A DNA stretch of 64,000 bases from Symbiodinium microadriaticum (taxonomy: Eukaryota > Sar > Dinophyceae > Suessiales > Symbiodiniaceae): the NCBI GenBank assembly GCA_001939145.1, contig LSRX01001593.1, positions 48,371-112,370 on the forward strand, in the 5' to 3' direction. Below the pieces are notes generated by a model, which worked only from the letters and a program-made list of their open reading frames with translations, was not told the origin of the DNA and did no database searches. This document shows positions 32,840-45,486 of the stretch, in pieces. How positions within the stretch are numbered: the stretch's first letter is position 1; each line of letters starts with the position of its first letter. The position numbers and the translations under genes were made by a program.

Positions 32840-35800
32840 CACTTCAGTCTGCGTTTGAAGCGCAAGCTCGCTTGAACCAGACTCGAAAACATGACAAGGC
32901 ACTCTTATTCCTGTTTCGGAGCCCACCACACAAACGACGAAATTCGACAAACTCAAGCCAACGCTGGTGTCCTCCACTGGCCTGGTCTCTCGTCCTGCGA
33001 TCTGGAATCCGTCCTGGTGTTTCTTCGCATTCCCGGGCTGGAACCCTAGGTCGTCTCTTTATCCAGCTCTCCCTGCAAACAATCCGGCTGGCTGATCCGT
33101 AGGTCTTCACAAACTGGCATGCAACCGGCTGCAAACCTCACAACCCGGGGAAGGATCCAATGAAAGCTAGCCATACACTTCTGCAAACCTACGCGAAAGG
33201 GAGGAGGTAGCCACAGGTGAGGACGCACATCTGCACTGTCAAGCTTGCATAGCCTGGATGTTTGACTCAAGCTCCCTTCTTGAGTCGCAGTCCAGGTCTG
33301 GTTCCATCGGCTGCCTGTCGGAGCCAGCTTGATCACACAACTGCATCAACCTTTGCACGCGAACGTAATGTCTGACTTCAGAGTTGCTCTTTTCAAACTC
33401 ATGGCCACTGACCGCACCACTGCAAGTCCCACCTGCTGGCCGGCCAACATCCAACAGCGACCTGCGCCTCACAAGACATAATAATAATAATAATAATGAG
33501 AAATTAATATTACTAATACCAAGACTAGTACTCATACTCACACAAATACTAACGACGAACCCTAAACCCCGAGATTAAAACTAGACATAATATTTCTTCT
33601 TCCAAAGGCTTGTGTCCGAGTCAGATGCGCCTCTCCTCCCATTCGAATTCAGCGGTGAAACAAGAAGCACCCCCTCAGGTCCCGAGGAGACAAAGCCGAA
33701 ACTCGCCATGGCAACGCCACCGTCACGGAGCCAACACGAGAGGGGTTCAAGACACCTCAGAGCCGTAGCCGTACAAGCGAACAACCAGCTTGCTGAACAG
33801 CCGAGGAAAGAACCTCACACGAGGCCTCCAGCCACGCAACCTGACGAGCAGCTCAGGCCAGAGGAGTGCTGCAGTCAACAGGATACGCGTAGATGGGCAG
33901 AGGGGGTCGTCCACTGAACGGACCCCAGCAGGGCCGGTGAGGACAGCCCAGGCAAAGGGGCTAACGGGGCCAGGAGGTTCAAATTCCCCGATGGGGCCCG
34001 GGGGCTGTTGAAACTGCTCACAGCAGAGAGTGGGGTGCAGAAGCGGGAGCAGGTTATCAGCAGTCTCCGCAGCAGAAGGCTGTGCACGTGCATGCTGACG
34101 CCATGCCTGCGGTACACCTCGGATGGGCAAGTGGAGCGATGAAGTCCTGTACCAGCCCTGTACCAGCGACCAAGCCGTCTCCTCATTGGAGCCATCGAGC
34201 TCCAACAGAGCTGCAAGAAAGCCCGGATGACGATCGTCACTTAGACCCTGAGTGGCATCCTCCGGGTTACCCGCAACAGGCTTCCCAAGGTGGAACATCC
34301 CCCAACGGCGTTGACACACTGGTGTCACGAAGACGTGTCGTCTCATACGGGCAGTGTTCGCGTACTGACGTCCACAACTGCTGCACCATGCCTGCGAAAC
34401 CGCATAGGTAAGGAGCGTGGCGCGAGTGCGTTAACCATACGGCTGGCATGGCAAGCCCACGAGACCCTGTCAACCAAGCCCTTCCTGCAGGGCAGGCAGG
34501 CCTCAGGGAAGGCATGAAGACTCCACCGACCCATATCATAACCGATGTCATAACCCCAAGGTGCCTGTAGGTTCGGATCGAAGCACCGTAATGGCCGCCT
34601 CGCCCTGATACAGCTCCCGCCTGGCAGAACTGGAGCCGGCCCCTTGCAATTGCACAAGTCTTCTGTCTTGGAGGATCCGTGCGTGAGCACATACCCGAAA
34701 GAGTGAAGGCAGGAAGCTTCAAGTGCTTTGCATGCTTGCAAGGTCCAAAACGACACAGGACGCAAGGTCGTCCGCCCATATAACATCAGAGGTTGCGGGC
34801 ACTGACAACGCCGACATGTCATGCTTCTCGTCCCAAGGCACGGTTCGGATAACACCTGTGCCTGGGGTGGTTTCACGGAGCATGTCTCGTTTGGCGACAA
34901 TGTGCTCAATGCCAGCACTGCATGAGGTCCGCCAAAGATGACCCAGGCCTAGAACCTCTATGCGTCACCACGGGCACGTGGTCCCCGCGAAGAGACTTCC
35001 CCGAGTTCGGCTGCCAAGGATTCAAACCACCGGTCGGCTCCAAGCCATCGGCAACCTCAACCCCGGCGGGAGGCACAAAAGTGCGCATAGCACGTACGTC
35101 GGCGAAAAGGACACAAGCTGGTTGCTTTCGGCTGGTCATCCAAGGCAGGTGACTTGAGCCTCTCTCTCTCTCTCTCTCTTTCTGGAATATCCGGCTTCCC
35201 CCCAGCTTTCATTTAGACTTTCTGGTGCTCAGCCGGAGTTTTTCGTGAGCATGCAAAAGCAATAGGCCTTCACTCTCATGCAATAACCTAAGTGCACAAA
35301 CTCTAACGCCCCGCCGAAAAGCATTTATCCCCAGAAGCTGGAAACAGCATGTCAATGTGAAGCCCTGTCTGCACCCGTATCATCGACGACGCCACGGTGG
35401 GATCCACTGGTGTGGCTGGTTCGGAGTGACACTAGGCAAGAGCGGTAAGGAGGCTTCAACAACCAAGTTACACTAATGAAACATCTTCCCCCCCTCTCGC
35501 TGCAGGGCATAGACCCCGGCACAGAAGCCCCCCTACATCGCGCGCTAATGCGCAGCCCACCTCTCTCTCTCGCTCTCTTCTTGTCTCTCTCTTCGTCAGC
35601 TTCTTCTTCTTCGAAAGGGGTCCATAGGCCCGTTGACACGAGGTGGAATGCCTGGCTGTCTGCGCTCTGTGTCGCACGACAATATGAATCACAGGGCACC
35701 CCCGATCCCCTCTCTGTCTCTCCTTCTTACGTACTGGTAATCTTCGTGCTTCCTAGTTTTCTTCCTTTACTTCCGTGTCACAGTCATTCAGTGCACAGCC

Positions 35801-36830
35801 ATAGTTTCTTTGCCCCGCACGTTGCCTGCTTGATTGACCGAGATCTGGAGCGGTCTGCGGGACCTTCCGAGGCGGCTGTACACCCATGCCCCGAAACGCG
35901 ACGGCCGTAGTGGAGCTTGGAATCGAACAAACACACGTAGTTGATGCAACTAAGTAAACCTTTGGCGGATTGGCCGGGTGTCTTTACAAAACTTGGAGAT
36001 CTGGAGATGTGCCGCGCGCGGATTCGAATGCGGGTGAACTCTTTCTTGTGCGGAACACTGTGTGAGGCTACAAACGTCTCACGATCATGCCGCAACACAG
36101 ACTCGAAAAGCCCGCAAATCCCAAATGTGAACCTGAAGCACACGCATTAAAATTCACGTTGGGGTTCAGGATTGAGCCGAACCGCCGCAGAGGGCTGAGC
36201 CCACGTAGAGTTTGCAGCGAAGCTACAATGATCCCTCTGAGGTTCTGTGCGTGGTCTTCGGTGACTGCCAGGAAGTCGAACGCATTTATTATCCCCTTAT
36301 CTCATTTACCACAATGGTGCCACTGATCCTTCGGCATGGCCTGTGCGACCAGCTCGGCCGGCCGTGGAGGCGAGGATGCATGGCTATCCACCTGCAATTT
36401 CTGCACTGCACACCTCTTGCAGCCTTTTCGACATGCATGCGAGAGCCTGTCGTGCTCGGACTCTGCAAAATGTTGGCCATCTTCCGCGCAGACGGAGAAG
36501 GAAACCTGAACGTGTCAAGTGAGCAAAATGTTCGCCACGTCGCCGTTGGTCCCTTTGCTGAAAGGCCACTGCGGCTTTGCCGCGAGTCCGTCCTCTTCTG
36601 TTGACCCAGCCGTACCCGGCGTGGAGGGCACAAAGTCACCTAGTGCCAGGATGCCAGGAGGCCCATCAAGGCTGTGCCATGCCATGCCATGCTGCGCCCC
36701 TTGAAAGACGGAAGAAGGACAGACGAGTCTCCGAGGCTGCTCGCTGCTCCGAAGCTGCTCTGGGTCGAATTCATGTCTGACTTTGGACCCATCAACTTCA
36801 TCACGACGGACTGCAGCCCATTCTGTCCTT
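32840..36830. other. No supported gene; small microsatellites only
   Basis: Contains (AAT)n at 33479-33499, (TC)n at about 35160-35180 and a looser CT-rich field at 35555-35610. A 199-codon minus frame at 33747-34346 and a 191-codon one at 34343-34918 are open but carry no recognisable domain. Confidence 0.35.
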
Positions 36831-36836
36831 AACATG

Positions 36837-37144
36837 TCAGGGGATCATAAGAGTCAGAAGCTCTTCATCCCTGGCCCCTCCTGACTTCGGGTTGGCCTTC
36901 TTCTGACCTCCAGGGCCCGGTCGAAGCGCTGTGACCGCAGCGAGCGCAGCGTGCTCAGATCCCTGCCTGCCGGCCCGGTCTTCGAGCGTGGCATGCCAGA
37001 GTTCGACCTCTCGCCTCAGAAAGCGCAGAAAGCACGGGAGATTCCGGGATGCCGTGGCTTCGACTGACTTGCGAGGCTTCAAAGTAACCTTAAGCTTCTG
37101 CAACATGGGGTTGTTTTGGTGCTTTTGCATGAGCTCATCGAAAT
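36837..37144 (-). CDS. Putative exon ending in a stop, unknown basic protein
   Basis: A cag acceptor (ctttgtgcag) above 37144 opens a frame reading FDELMQKHQNNPMLQKLKV, then KPRKSVEATASRN and FLRFLRREVELWHATLED, to a stop at 36837. The segment is highly charged and helical with a clear protein character. A possible GT donor (ggaggtcag) occurs at about 36917, so the last 26 codons may not be used. Not recognised. It shares strand with the other putative exons in this part of the window. Confidence 0.4.
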
Positions 37145-37847
37145 CTGCACAAAGTCTGGCTTCGAGCGGATCAAGCTTTGCCAACCGATGCACTCTCCTG
37201 CATGTCCATCGTCACATCCATCGATCTTTTCTCGGCCTACTCAGCCACATTCGGAGCTGGTGTGCATGTACATGCTGCTGATGTGAGGCACTTGTGAATC
37301 TGGCTCCTACTCTCATTGTGTGATGACAACCGAATGACGCGCAAGATGCACGGAAAACCTCAGAGTCTTCAGTCGTATTGGAGATGCTGCTTGCTGCAAG
37401 TACACTCGTAACACATCATGCCACACAGCAGGATGATAAATGCTGCGCATGCTATGGCAGTTGAAAACTTCTATCCCTGTTGAGAAGTGGATGTGTACGA
37501 TGGAACAGGATCCCTCTTTTTCAGGAAACTCCTTGCGCTTCGCAATAATTCGAGCCCTTTTCACATGTTTAACAGTTTAACAGTTTAACACCCCGATCAT
37601 TCCCCAAATACAAGTCGTCCATCGTGAGTGCGCCTCCTTTGCTTTTTCGGCAACCTGCACGTCCAGACCACAGCAGGGGACATTGGCTCTCTCATCCAAG
37701 TTCCATTACACCTCACCTTAGCTGAACCCGAAAACTCCAATGCCTGCCTGCTCACGAACCCATGGCCCGAAGCCCTTCAGGCTGCCTACAAACCTTACAC
37801 TCAACGTGCTTACCACGACCGTTTGGCAAAGGTGTGCACAACTAGAT

Positions 37848-38073
37848 TCAGTCCACTGAGCCGTTCGCCTGCAGCCCTTTGCACATCTCACTCAAGGCTC
37901 CAAAGGGTTTGAAGGCCTTGCCAGCATTGGACATCGCCACCATGCTGCGCAGTGTACCACCCTTTCTGATTGCTTTGGTGAGGTTGATGGTCGTCCTGAG
38001 ATTCTCCAACCACTGGGCGCTCTGAGACATAGATTTTTGCATGTACACTCTGCTGCGCTGCATGTTTCTGGCA
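37848..38073 (-). CDS. Putative exon, weak ESCRT-III (Snf7)-like helix
   Basis: An acceptor (gtgtttcag) above 38073 opens a frame with ARNMQRSRVYMQKSMSQSA, LENLRTTINLTKAIRKG and MVAMSNAGKAF. The pattern of a basic helix with RxRxY followed by a second long helix resembles the Snf7/CHMP core, but similarity is short and the remaining domain was not found. The open frame extends upstream to 38258, which I consider intronic. The stop at 37848 may also lie in an intron. Confidence 0.25.
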
Positions 38074-39198
38074 CTGAAACACTCAGAAGCCCGCTTCCAG
38101 CGAAGCGAAGCACCTCCGTGTCCTTGCTGCATCATGGCAGAGAGAACTTCTTCCAGCCAACAATTTCGGACCCTATTACTGACCCCACTGGCTACCACAT
38201 AGTAGCTTGAAATGGCCCAGCCTGGCTGATTGTCGGCAGGGGTCCCCTGCGGCAGCAAGCCATCCCTGCGAAAGTGATGACTAAGTCAAAATCTTGAAAA
38301 GATGCCTAACACTTCACTTCAAAGCACTCGAATCCACATGCATCGCTGCTCTTGGTGTGTGCATAGCAGCGCACAAAATACAGAAAAAGACTGCCTTTGT
38401 GCTGCAGATTCCATGAGCTCCGGCAGTTTGTTCCATCGGTTCCTCAGATCTGGATGGCATCAAGTTTGCAAAGACGGCACATGTATGGGCTTGGAAGCCG
38501 ATGTTGTTTCCACCAAGCGTTCTTTCCCTTGCACTTGATTTCCTGCAGCAGTGGCCTACCCTTCGACTTCCCACGAACATGTCTTTGTGCTTTCCAAAGT
38601 GCGGATCACCTGAGTTGCAAACTTAAGTAGAGGCAAGGTGTGCGAATTGAAACATCTTCAACTTTCTGCAAGCTTGAGTTCGACTGCAAGTATGACCCAC
38701 CTACAGGACTGCTTTCAGCGCTGAGGCGGCGTAAGTACTGGGAGGGCCCCGCAGGCTGGAGCCCTGTGCTTGAATGTTTTAGCATTTTAGCAGCACAAAC
38801 AACAGCAGCAGCACCAGCAATAATAACAATGCCACGAAGAGCAACAATACTGATGGGAATAGGAATAATAAGAATAGCCCGCTTGAGCGCCATCTATTTT
38901 CGGGGCTGGTGCATATGGCAGGTGAGTTGTTACACACTCCTTGGCGGATTTCGATTTCCATGACCGCCGTCCTGCTGTCAAAATGAGCCAACATATCTGA
39001 GGAACTTGCAATTAAGCCCTTCAGCCCGACGCTGGGTTCATCACTCATCGTCAGTGCTGCTTACCAAAAGCCCAGCCCACTCAACAAGCACAATCAAGAA
39101 ACCACTGTGGATCTTACCGTAGTTTGAGAATAGGTCTAAGACAACGCGTCCCCAATTCCTCTAATCATTCGCTTTACGTGATAGAGCTGTTCAACAGT

Positions 39199-39235
<37 letters not shown>

Positions 39236-39364
39236 CACATAGATGATTCGATTTGTTTTTCGCCCCTGTACCCAATGTAGTCAAGAAGCACCTGACGGAA
39301 GTCCTGGAGCCAACTTTGCAAAGCCTCTTCAACCCGAGTATGCCAGTCTCGAAGACTTTCTTAC

Positions 39365-39464
39365 CCAGCCCATACCCCGCGACTTGGCCAAAGGGGCCAA
39401 AGGCTTGCCGCCGTTTCTCCGGTGAGTCGCCGAGGCTGTCCACAAGCTCCTTGAGCTCGGACAC
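39365..39464 (-). CDS. Putative internal exon, unknown protein
   Basis: A 100-base exon with acceptor ctgcgccag and donor GTAAGA. It encodes VSELKELVDSLGDSPEKRRQ followed by a Gly/Phe-rich segment (AFGPFGQVAGYGL), starting in phase 0 and ending one base into a codon. The clean donor and acceptor and the charged helix support it. No neighbouring exon was settled and no family is recognised. Confidence 0.35.
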
Positions 39465-40384
39465 CTGGCGCAGAGTTCGGCGCAGTGTAGATGAGAGCAG
39501 AGCTTTGCAAAGACACCCTGCGACAGGCACACTCGCCCCACCTCGGCCTTTTGTAGGCTTGGAAGGTGCGAATCCTCATTGGAACCTCGAAGGACTGCAC
39601 ACAAGTACGTCGACTCTCGATAGGAAGCTTCTGTGCGACAGAATCTGCTGTTTGCGTGTTCAGAGCCTAGCAGCCTGGAAGAGTGCCTAGCCAATCGGCG
39701 GCACTGACCTCATCCATAAAGACTGATCCTCATTTCGAGGGCACCATGACCTAAGGTCAAGGTGGCAGGTGAAACATAGGTCTCTCTCGTAGCGAGGTGA
39801 CCGCTTCTGCTGCTTCGACTGGGGGAAAGTTGGGTGGAGGGTTGGGAGCTTCGCTACAGACGCCAATTCACACGGGAGTAAGACATCACCAAAAGTGCGT
39901 GCTCTCACTGCGCAAGGGCTTGACTGGAGAATCATGACATGCCAACCGTGATACGACGGTCCTGTTTTGAGCCATAATCATAACAGGCAGAACCACAGGC
40001 ACGGATGCAGGCGATAGAAAAGGAGCAAGACGCGCGTGGACTGCTTCAGTATCACGAACGTCTTCTCCAGCGCACAAGGAGCAAGCAGTTGCGGCTCAAA
40101 TTGCGAACACTTTGCACTGCTGACACGCTGAACCCCGGAAGGATCGCCCACCTCGTAGCCCAAGTCGTGTATGAGCAATGGCACCCAGTCCACAGAACGA
40201 TCCTGCAATGCTTACATGATACTCATCAGATCTCATCAGGCTTTGACTGGCTTCAAGCTGGTCGATGTGGGGCCTGCGCATTACTCCCTCTCTTCATGAT
40301 AGAAACCGTGACCGGCGCTCCCATGAGTACTTCGCCGCATCATGCTCCATTAGTCGGGCAAGGATCGGACAGGGAGAGGGTTCT

Positions 40385-40550
40385 AACAGGAACCGGCGCG
40401 CGACGTAAGTAACTGCAAGCATAAACCAACCACAATGTAACAGGAACGAGGGGGGCAAGTAACAGAAACTGGGGGCGGGACCAGCAACTGCAACCAGCGA
40501 GAGCTGTTGCGGAAAGCAGCCGAACAACGAAACGAAACCGGGTTTTGGGT
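40385..40550. repeat. Degenerate gtaacaggaac array (left partner)
   Basis: At least three imperfect copies of a (g)taacaggaac(c) word mixed with ggggg stretches. The complementary word (ggttccggttac) forms an array at 41380-41515, so the two flank the telomere-like block as inverted partners. Confidence 0.5.
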
Positions 40551-40594
40551 TGAGACGTTAATTTACAGCGTTTATTGGAGAGTCCTTCGAACTC

Positions 40595-40885
40595 CATGAA
40601 AAAAGGTCTTAGAAGGCCTTATTAAGCCCATGAAAAACCATAAATAAAAGGCCTGAGAAGCCCTTCATACGCTCTTATAACCCATCAGATGACGGCCTTG
40701 TAACCCATACCCATATAAAACTCTTACAAGCTTACAAGGGCACCCGTGTAAGCTCTTCGTAAGCCCAAAAAAATGCTTTACAAACCCTTACATATGAGAA
40801 ACCTTCAAAAGCCCTTTATAAGCGCTTTATAAGCCTTTAAGAAACACTTAACCGTTAGTTGGCCCTCATAAACGCTTTGGAACCC
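40595..40885. repeat. Degenerate aagccctta / cttataa word array
   Basis: About fifteen imperfect copies of a 15-20-base word around gcccttataa and taagcccat. It leads directly into telomere-like sequence. A related array lies at 21660-21925. Confidence 0.55.
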
Positions 40886-41330
40886 AAGCCCTAAACCCTG
40901 TAATCCCTCACCCCTAGACTAAAAATCGTAAAACCCCAAACCCTAAACCCCTAACCCTTAAACCCTAAACCCTTAGACAAAAGCCATTCCTATCCTCTTC
41001 CTGTCCCCTTCCTCTTGCTCTCCTCTTCCTCTCCTCGATCCTCTCCTCTTCCTCTCCTCTCCCTAAACCCTAAACCCAGAAATCCACCCTCCTCAAAAAC
41101 TCACCGATTGTACATTACATTTGTATGATGAACGCTCTGCTTTTCCTCTATTCGCACACTCCCCATCCAGAACCGCCTCGCCCCTATACCCCAAACCCTA
41201 AACCCTAAACCCTGAACCGCCGTGAACCCTAAGCCCCTAAACCTGCAAAAACCCGTGGCTTTTACTAGGATTTTACTGGGAATCCTACTAAAACCATATT
41301 ATAAAACCCTACACTCTAAGGCCCTAAGTC
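40886..41330. repeat. Interstitial telomere-like repeats (CCCTAAA)n, degenerate
   Basis: Several short groups of ccctaaa/ccctaaac units (40888-40978, about 41065-41080, 41190-41240) separated by C/T-rich sequence (ctcctcttcc repeats at 41000-41065). The unit matches the TTTAGGG telomere repeat known from dinoflagellates and plants. Confidence 0.8.
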
Positions 41331-41379
41331 CTCAAGCACGTGGTCGGAAGCGAGTGCAAGGGTGTTGAAGGGCAGTTTC

Positions 41380-41515
41380 CGTTGTTCTCGCACGGTGCTG
41401 AAAAACGGTTCCGGTTACGGCTCTCAGCCGGTTCCGGTTACAACCCGGGCCCGGCTTCCGCAACGGCTGGGAGCCAGTTCGTGAAACAGGGTTCCTGTAA
41501 CAACCCACTGGGTCA
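41380..41515. repeat. Degenerate ggttccggttac array (right partner)
   Basis: Three to four imperfect copies of cggttccggttac and related words. See the left partner at 40385-40550. Confidence 0.5.
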
Positions 41516-41529
41516 AGTTACCGCGTTTA

Positions 41530-43640
41530 CTCGATCGGACATTGCCCCCAACGGGATATCAGTTTTTAGACCCTGAACCCGCTTTTCTGACCCCGGTTGT
41601 TGCCAAACATGCAAACGCCATCGAGATGGACACCTGGTGAACAACAACAACTCGCCAAACCCACAGCCAGCTGCACAGTCCACGATCAGAAGGGAACAGG
41701 TCTCCGAGGATGCACGGCTCCTTTGCAGGTACAGGAGATAAGAAAGTTCGACGGAACTTGAACTTCGACCCCGAATCGGATGCGCTGGCCCCTGCCTCCA
41801 GGGTGCACCCCCCCTAGCTTCCATTTCCTCCAGCCTGAGAAGCGGAATCAGCTGGACCGACTCTACGAGCGAGTGGGCGTCCAGCTCGCCAAAGCAACAA
41901 GACTCCAAGACTGAGGAGTATGCCTGATGCAAACCTGTCAGCATCGTGAGCACAGGACTAAACTGTGCAATAACATCGCTGCTATTGGCGATCTTGCGGC
42001 CTCTCGTGCAAGACGCTCACAGTGGCCCTCGTTTCCGCCGGGCGTTGCACAGAGCACCCTCGGCTCCTCGCAGGACTTGGATCGAGCAGTTCTTCAGGCT
42101 CGGACCGGCTACAGTGCAGCTCCTGCCCCAGCGTCGCGAAGAGCGTGGCCAGACCTGCAGCGAGCATGGAGAGCAACAGCCAGGGCACAACCCTGGCAGT
42201 AAGAGCCATGCAACATCCGGCTCTCTTCCAGTCGAAAGCCTCCTCAGTCTTGTCGTATCCGCAGGGCGGCAAGAGCGACATGGACTGCACGACAAGCACG
42301 ATGGGAATAAGGCCATGCACGGATGCGGAGCCAGAGAGATCTGACACATACGAAAAAAGGAGTATGGGCGCCTGCGCCTGCTGCTTTCACAAGGGTGCCC
42401 TTCTAGCTTAGGGTTCTAGTCCTCGCCCCGGTGCTACCTTCTGATGTCGCATCGCCACTTGCCAAGCCTGCCCTAGCTCGGGCTCTAGTCCTAACCCCTG
42501 CTGCCTGGCCTAACAGAACAGGGCTGTCTTCGCTTTTACCGTGGCCGCGGACGTGTATGGTTGGGTTTTTATCCTTCTGTTCTTCCTGCGCAGAGTCGTT
42601 CTAGAAATACTTTCCCTACTCCATCCTGCTCCCAGGTCCGGGCATTTGTGGTCTTTCAGCCATCATATGCGGTACATCGAGGTTTAGAAACAAAACGCGA
42701 CACGAAGAAACCCTAGCCATCTTTCTGTGCTTCCTGAGCACAGAGCTTGCGAAGAGATGCCTAGCAGGCCCTTCAAGCTGTCACCATGGTCCTGCTCGGA
42801 GCACTGGTTTCAGGGACTGGTTTGTAGGCTCTCTATTATCTCAGCCTTCCGACCTGCATGTGAAACGAGTGGTCATCGTAGGCCAGCATGCTGAGGTTGA
42901 GCTCCGAAAATGTGGAAATCCTGGAAACTGCCTGCAGAGTGCTCAAACATTGCCAGCGAAATAAAGCTTTACGACACGGCGCTTCGCTTTTCACGCAGAG
43001 AAGGACACAAGCAAAAGCTCGGATCAGCTCCCAACGCCTCGAGGGACTCTGTCAATCTTTGCAGCATTAGATCCTGGCTCGAGCAAGCGAGCTTCATGTC
43101 CGTCTATAGTTTAGAGCTTAGCCGTGCTAGCTTCTAGCTTCTCTGATTGCCAGCGATGGACACATGTTTTCGCAACATGTGAGCCCAGCCAGATCCCAGC
43201 GGAAAGGACTCGAAACCGGTGCCTCGAGGCGATGGGAAAAGAAGATATGGGAGCTTCGATACTTCGCAGATTTGGTGGAAAGCTCCTTGCCAAGCACTCA
43301 CGATACAATTCGCACACTGGCACCACGGCTTCCATGCAATACAGCCCACTAGGATGAACGAAAATAGGGTAAAACTTCAAGTGTCCGATGATTTGAAACT
43401 GTTGTATTACCCTCCCCAGACCCTCACCTCTCCCTTTTCACGACCTTCCTCCACCAAGCGGTCCATGTTCTCCAAGCTGGGCGCCAAGAAGTACACTGCA
43501 TCCAAAGGCAGGGCCTGGCAGGGTCGGTGCGATCCGAGTTCCCCCCATGCTCAGCGCAAAAGCGGTTCTGGGGCGAAGCTGTGGTGCCGAGCCATGCACA
43601 TGCTGCAAACTGTGTTTGCGAACGGCTGTGTGCACGGGAG
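41530..43640. other. No supported gene
   Basis: Open frames up to 155 codons on both strands, none with a motif or paired splice sites that I can support. Confidence 0.35.
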
Positions 43641-43647
43641 CGCGAAA

Positions 43648-43890
43648 AGTCGAAAAGCGAAAAGTCGAAAAGTGGCAACAAAATAAAAATTTTCCGCAAA
43701 AAGTACAGCAAAACACGAAAAGTCGAAAAGCCGCGAAAAGTTCAAAAATGTCGAAAAGCCGCGAAAAGTCGAAAAGTACAGCAAAAACGCGAAAAGTCGA
43801 AAAGCCGTGAAACATCGAAAAGTACAGCAAAACGCGAAAAGTGGAAAAGTCAAAAAGGCAACAAAGTCGAAAAGTCACCGCAGCAGAAGC
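43648..43890. repeat. gaaaagtcgaaaag minisatellite, block 1
   Basis: A purine-rich array of gaaaagtcgaaaagc units, with a higher-order period of about 35 bases marked by acagcaaaa(a)cgc words. On the minus strand it reads as Phe/Asp/Ser-rich frames that are artefacts. Confidence 0.85.
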
Positions 43891-44204
43891 CGAAAAAACA
43901 ACAATCGGCACACATCTGAAGCATCTTGGCACAGCTTTGGTCCGCAGAGAGTAAACGCAGATCTAGGATAATGCTAAGGATTTCAGGACTGGGGGAAATG
44001 TTCTGGCCTCGGGGCCTATTCAAATTGAAACCTGGCCAAATCAAAGCAGCGGAGGATGTCCGTCTTCACTACGTGTGCGAGGTGTCCATGGCACCGGGAA
44101 GTCGATGTGGAAGGTTATACAAAACACGTAAACATTTGCATATGCTATGTGTGCGTACACAATGGTTATACGTACATTCATATGTATATACATGTATCTG
44201 AATA

Positions 44205-44310
44205 CATTAATGAACAATATATATATATATATATATACATACATACATATCTAAAGGTATGTATATATGTATGCATGTGTATATATATACATACACACAA
44301 TGTAGATACA
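44205..44310. repeat. (AT)n / (catacata)n microsatellite
   Basis: Two at runs separated by catacatacat and tatgtatatatg words. Confidence 0.8.
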
Positions 44311-44324
44311 CATGTACACCAGTG

Positions 44325-44910
44325 TTAAACCCTAAACTCCAAGCCCAGAGAACACATCAATGCCTGTAGCGACATTAATAAACACTTCAAAGACAACCAT
44401 GGCTATACCCGAGTAAACCCAACAGAAAAATCTAATTAACTAAATGTACGAATCCTCGCAGCAAATGCCACTCTAAACCCCAAACCCTCAACCCTGAAAC
44501 CGTAAGCCCCCTCGGATTCCTGGACAGAAGCTTGAACCCTCGAAGCAACCTTTTAAGAAAAAGGCCAACCATGAGATCTTAATAGAGGTCCTAAGTTTAG
44601 GGTTTTGGGGATGTTTAGGGTTTAGGGTTTGGAGTTTCAGGGTTTAGGGTTGGAGGATTGGAGGATATGGGGCTAAGGTTTTATGGGGAATGCTTTATAC
44701 TGTTTCATCCCTGCAGGAGCTCTGCTATGATTCATGCCTTTGACAGCTTCCGGCCGTAAACCCTAAACTCCACACCCCTAAGCCTCAAACCCTAAACTCC
44801 AAGCCCAACGACTTTTTTACAAACACTTCAAAGACAACCAGGGCCCCGAGTAGAACCAACAGAAAAAATCTAACTAACTAAGTGTACGACTCCTCGCAGA
44901 AACCACTAAT
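44325..44910. repeat. Duplicated module with telomere-like units in both orientations
   Basis: A roughly 120-140-base module occurs twice (about 44328-44471 and 44792-44907): both copies read accctaaactccaagccca, then aaacacttcaaagacaacca, then an aacagaaaaa(a)tcta segment and a cctcgcag word. Between them are telomere-like units in opposite orientation, tttagggtttagggtttgg at about 44617-44640 and ccctaaactcc at 44760. Confidence 0.7.
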
Positions 44911-45486
44911 TTTGGGGCCGTAGCGATGTGAAACATGCTTCGGGGCATGATCGTGCGAGGAGCTTTGAGGAATACCATTAGCAACCTCTCCGATCCCTAT
45001 CGTTGAAGACCTTTGAAGAGCTACACAAAGTCACTGACACGAACAGACCCCACAAGCTCTTTTCAAGACCCAAGCTCTTTGAAAAATTAGCGAAAGCCGA
45101 TAACGCCCTTTCAATCGCCAAATGCTGAAGCGGCTGTTTTGCTTAGTGGTGCGCCCGGCTTTACGATAAAACCGATGAAGGCTAAGCATAGGCATGCTTG
45201 ATCTAAGCGCTACAATGACACTGTGACTGCCACACAGCAGGCCTGACTCAACATGAGCCCTTTGACAGTCAATGCCCCAGCGACACGGATCGGTTGTGTT
45301 GCTTAGTGGTGCGTCTGGCTTAGGGAAGGAGAAAAACCCACCGTCGGCCAAAGCAGGAAGGCCCGAACGAGCTACAACCACGACACTTGAAACTATGACT
45401 GACTCTAAGAACGATCGTTTGACTATCTTGTCAGCTAGTGCCCAATCAAAAAATTGTACAACCAAAAAACTGAGAAGGCAAGAAAA

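Noticed and set aside
35555-35610. Polypyrimidine tract as a strong splice acceptor region
   Set aside because: It is a long ctctct repeat without a following coding frame.
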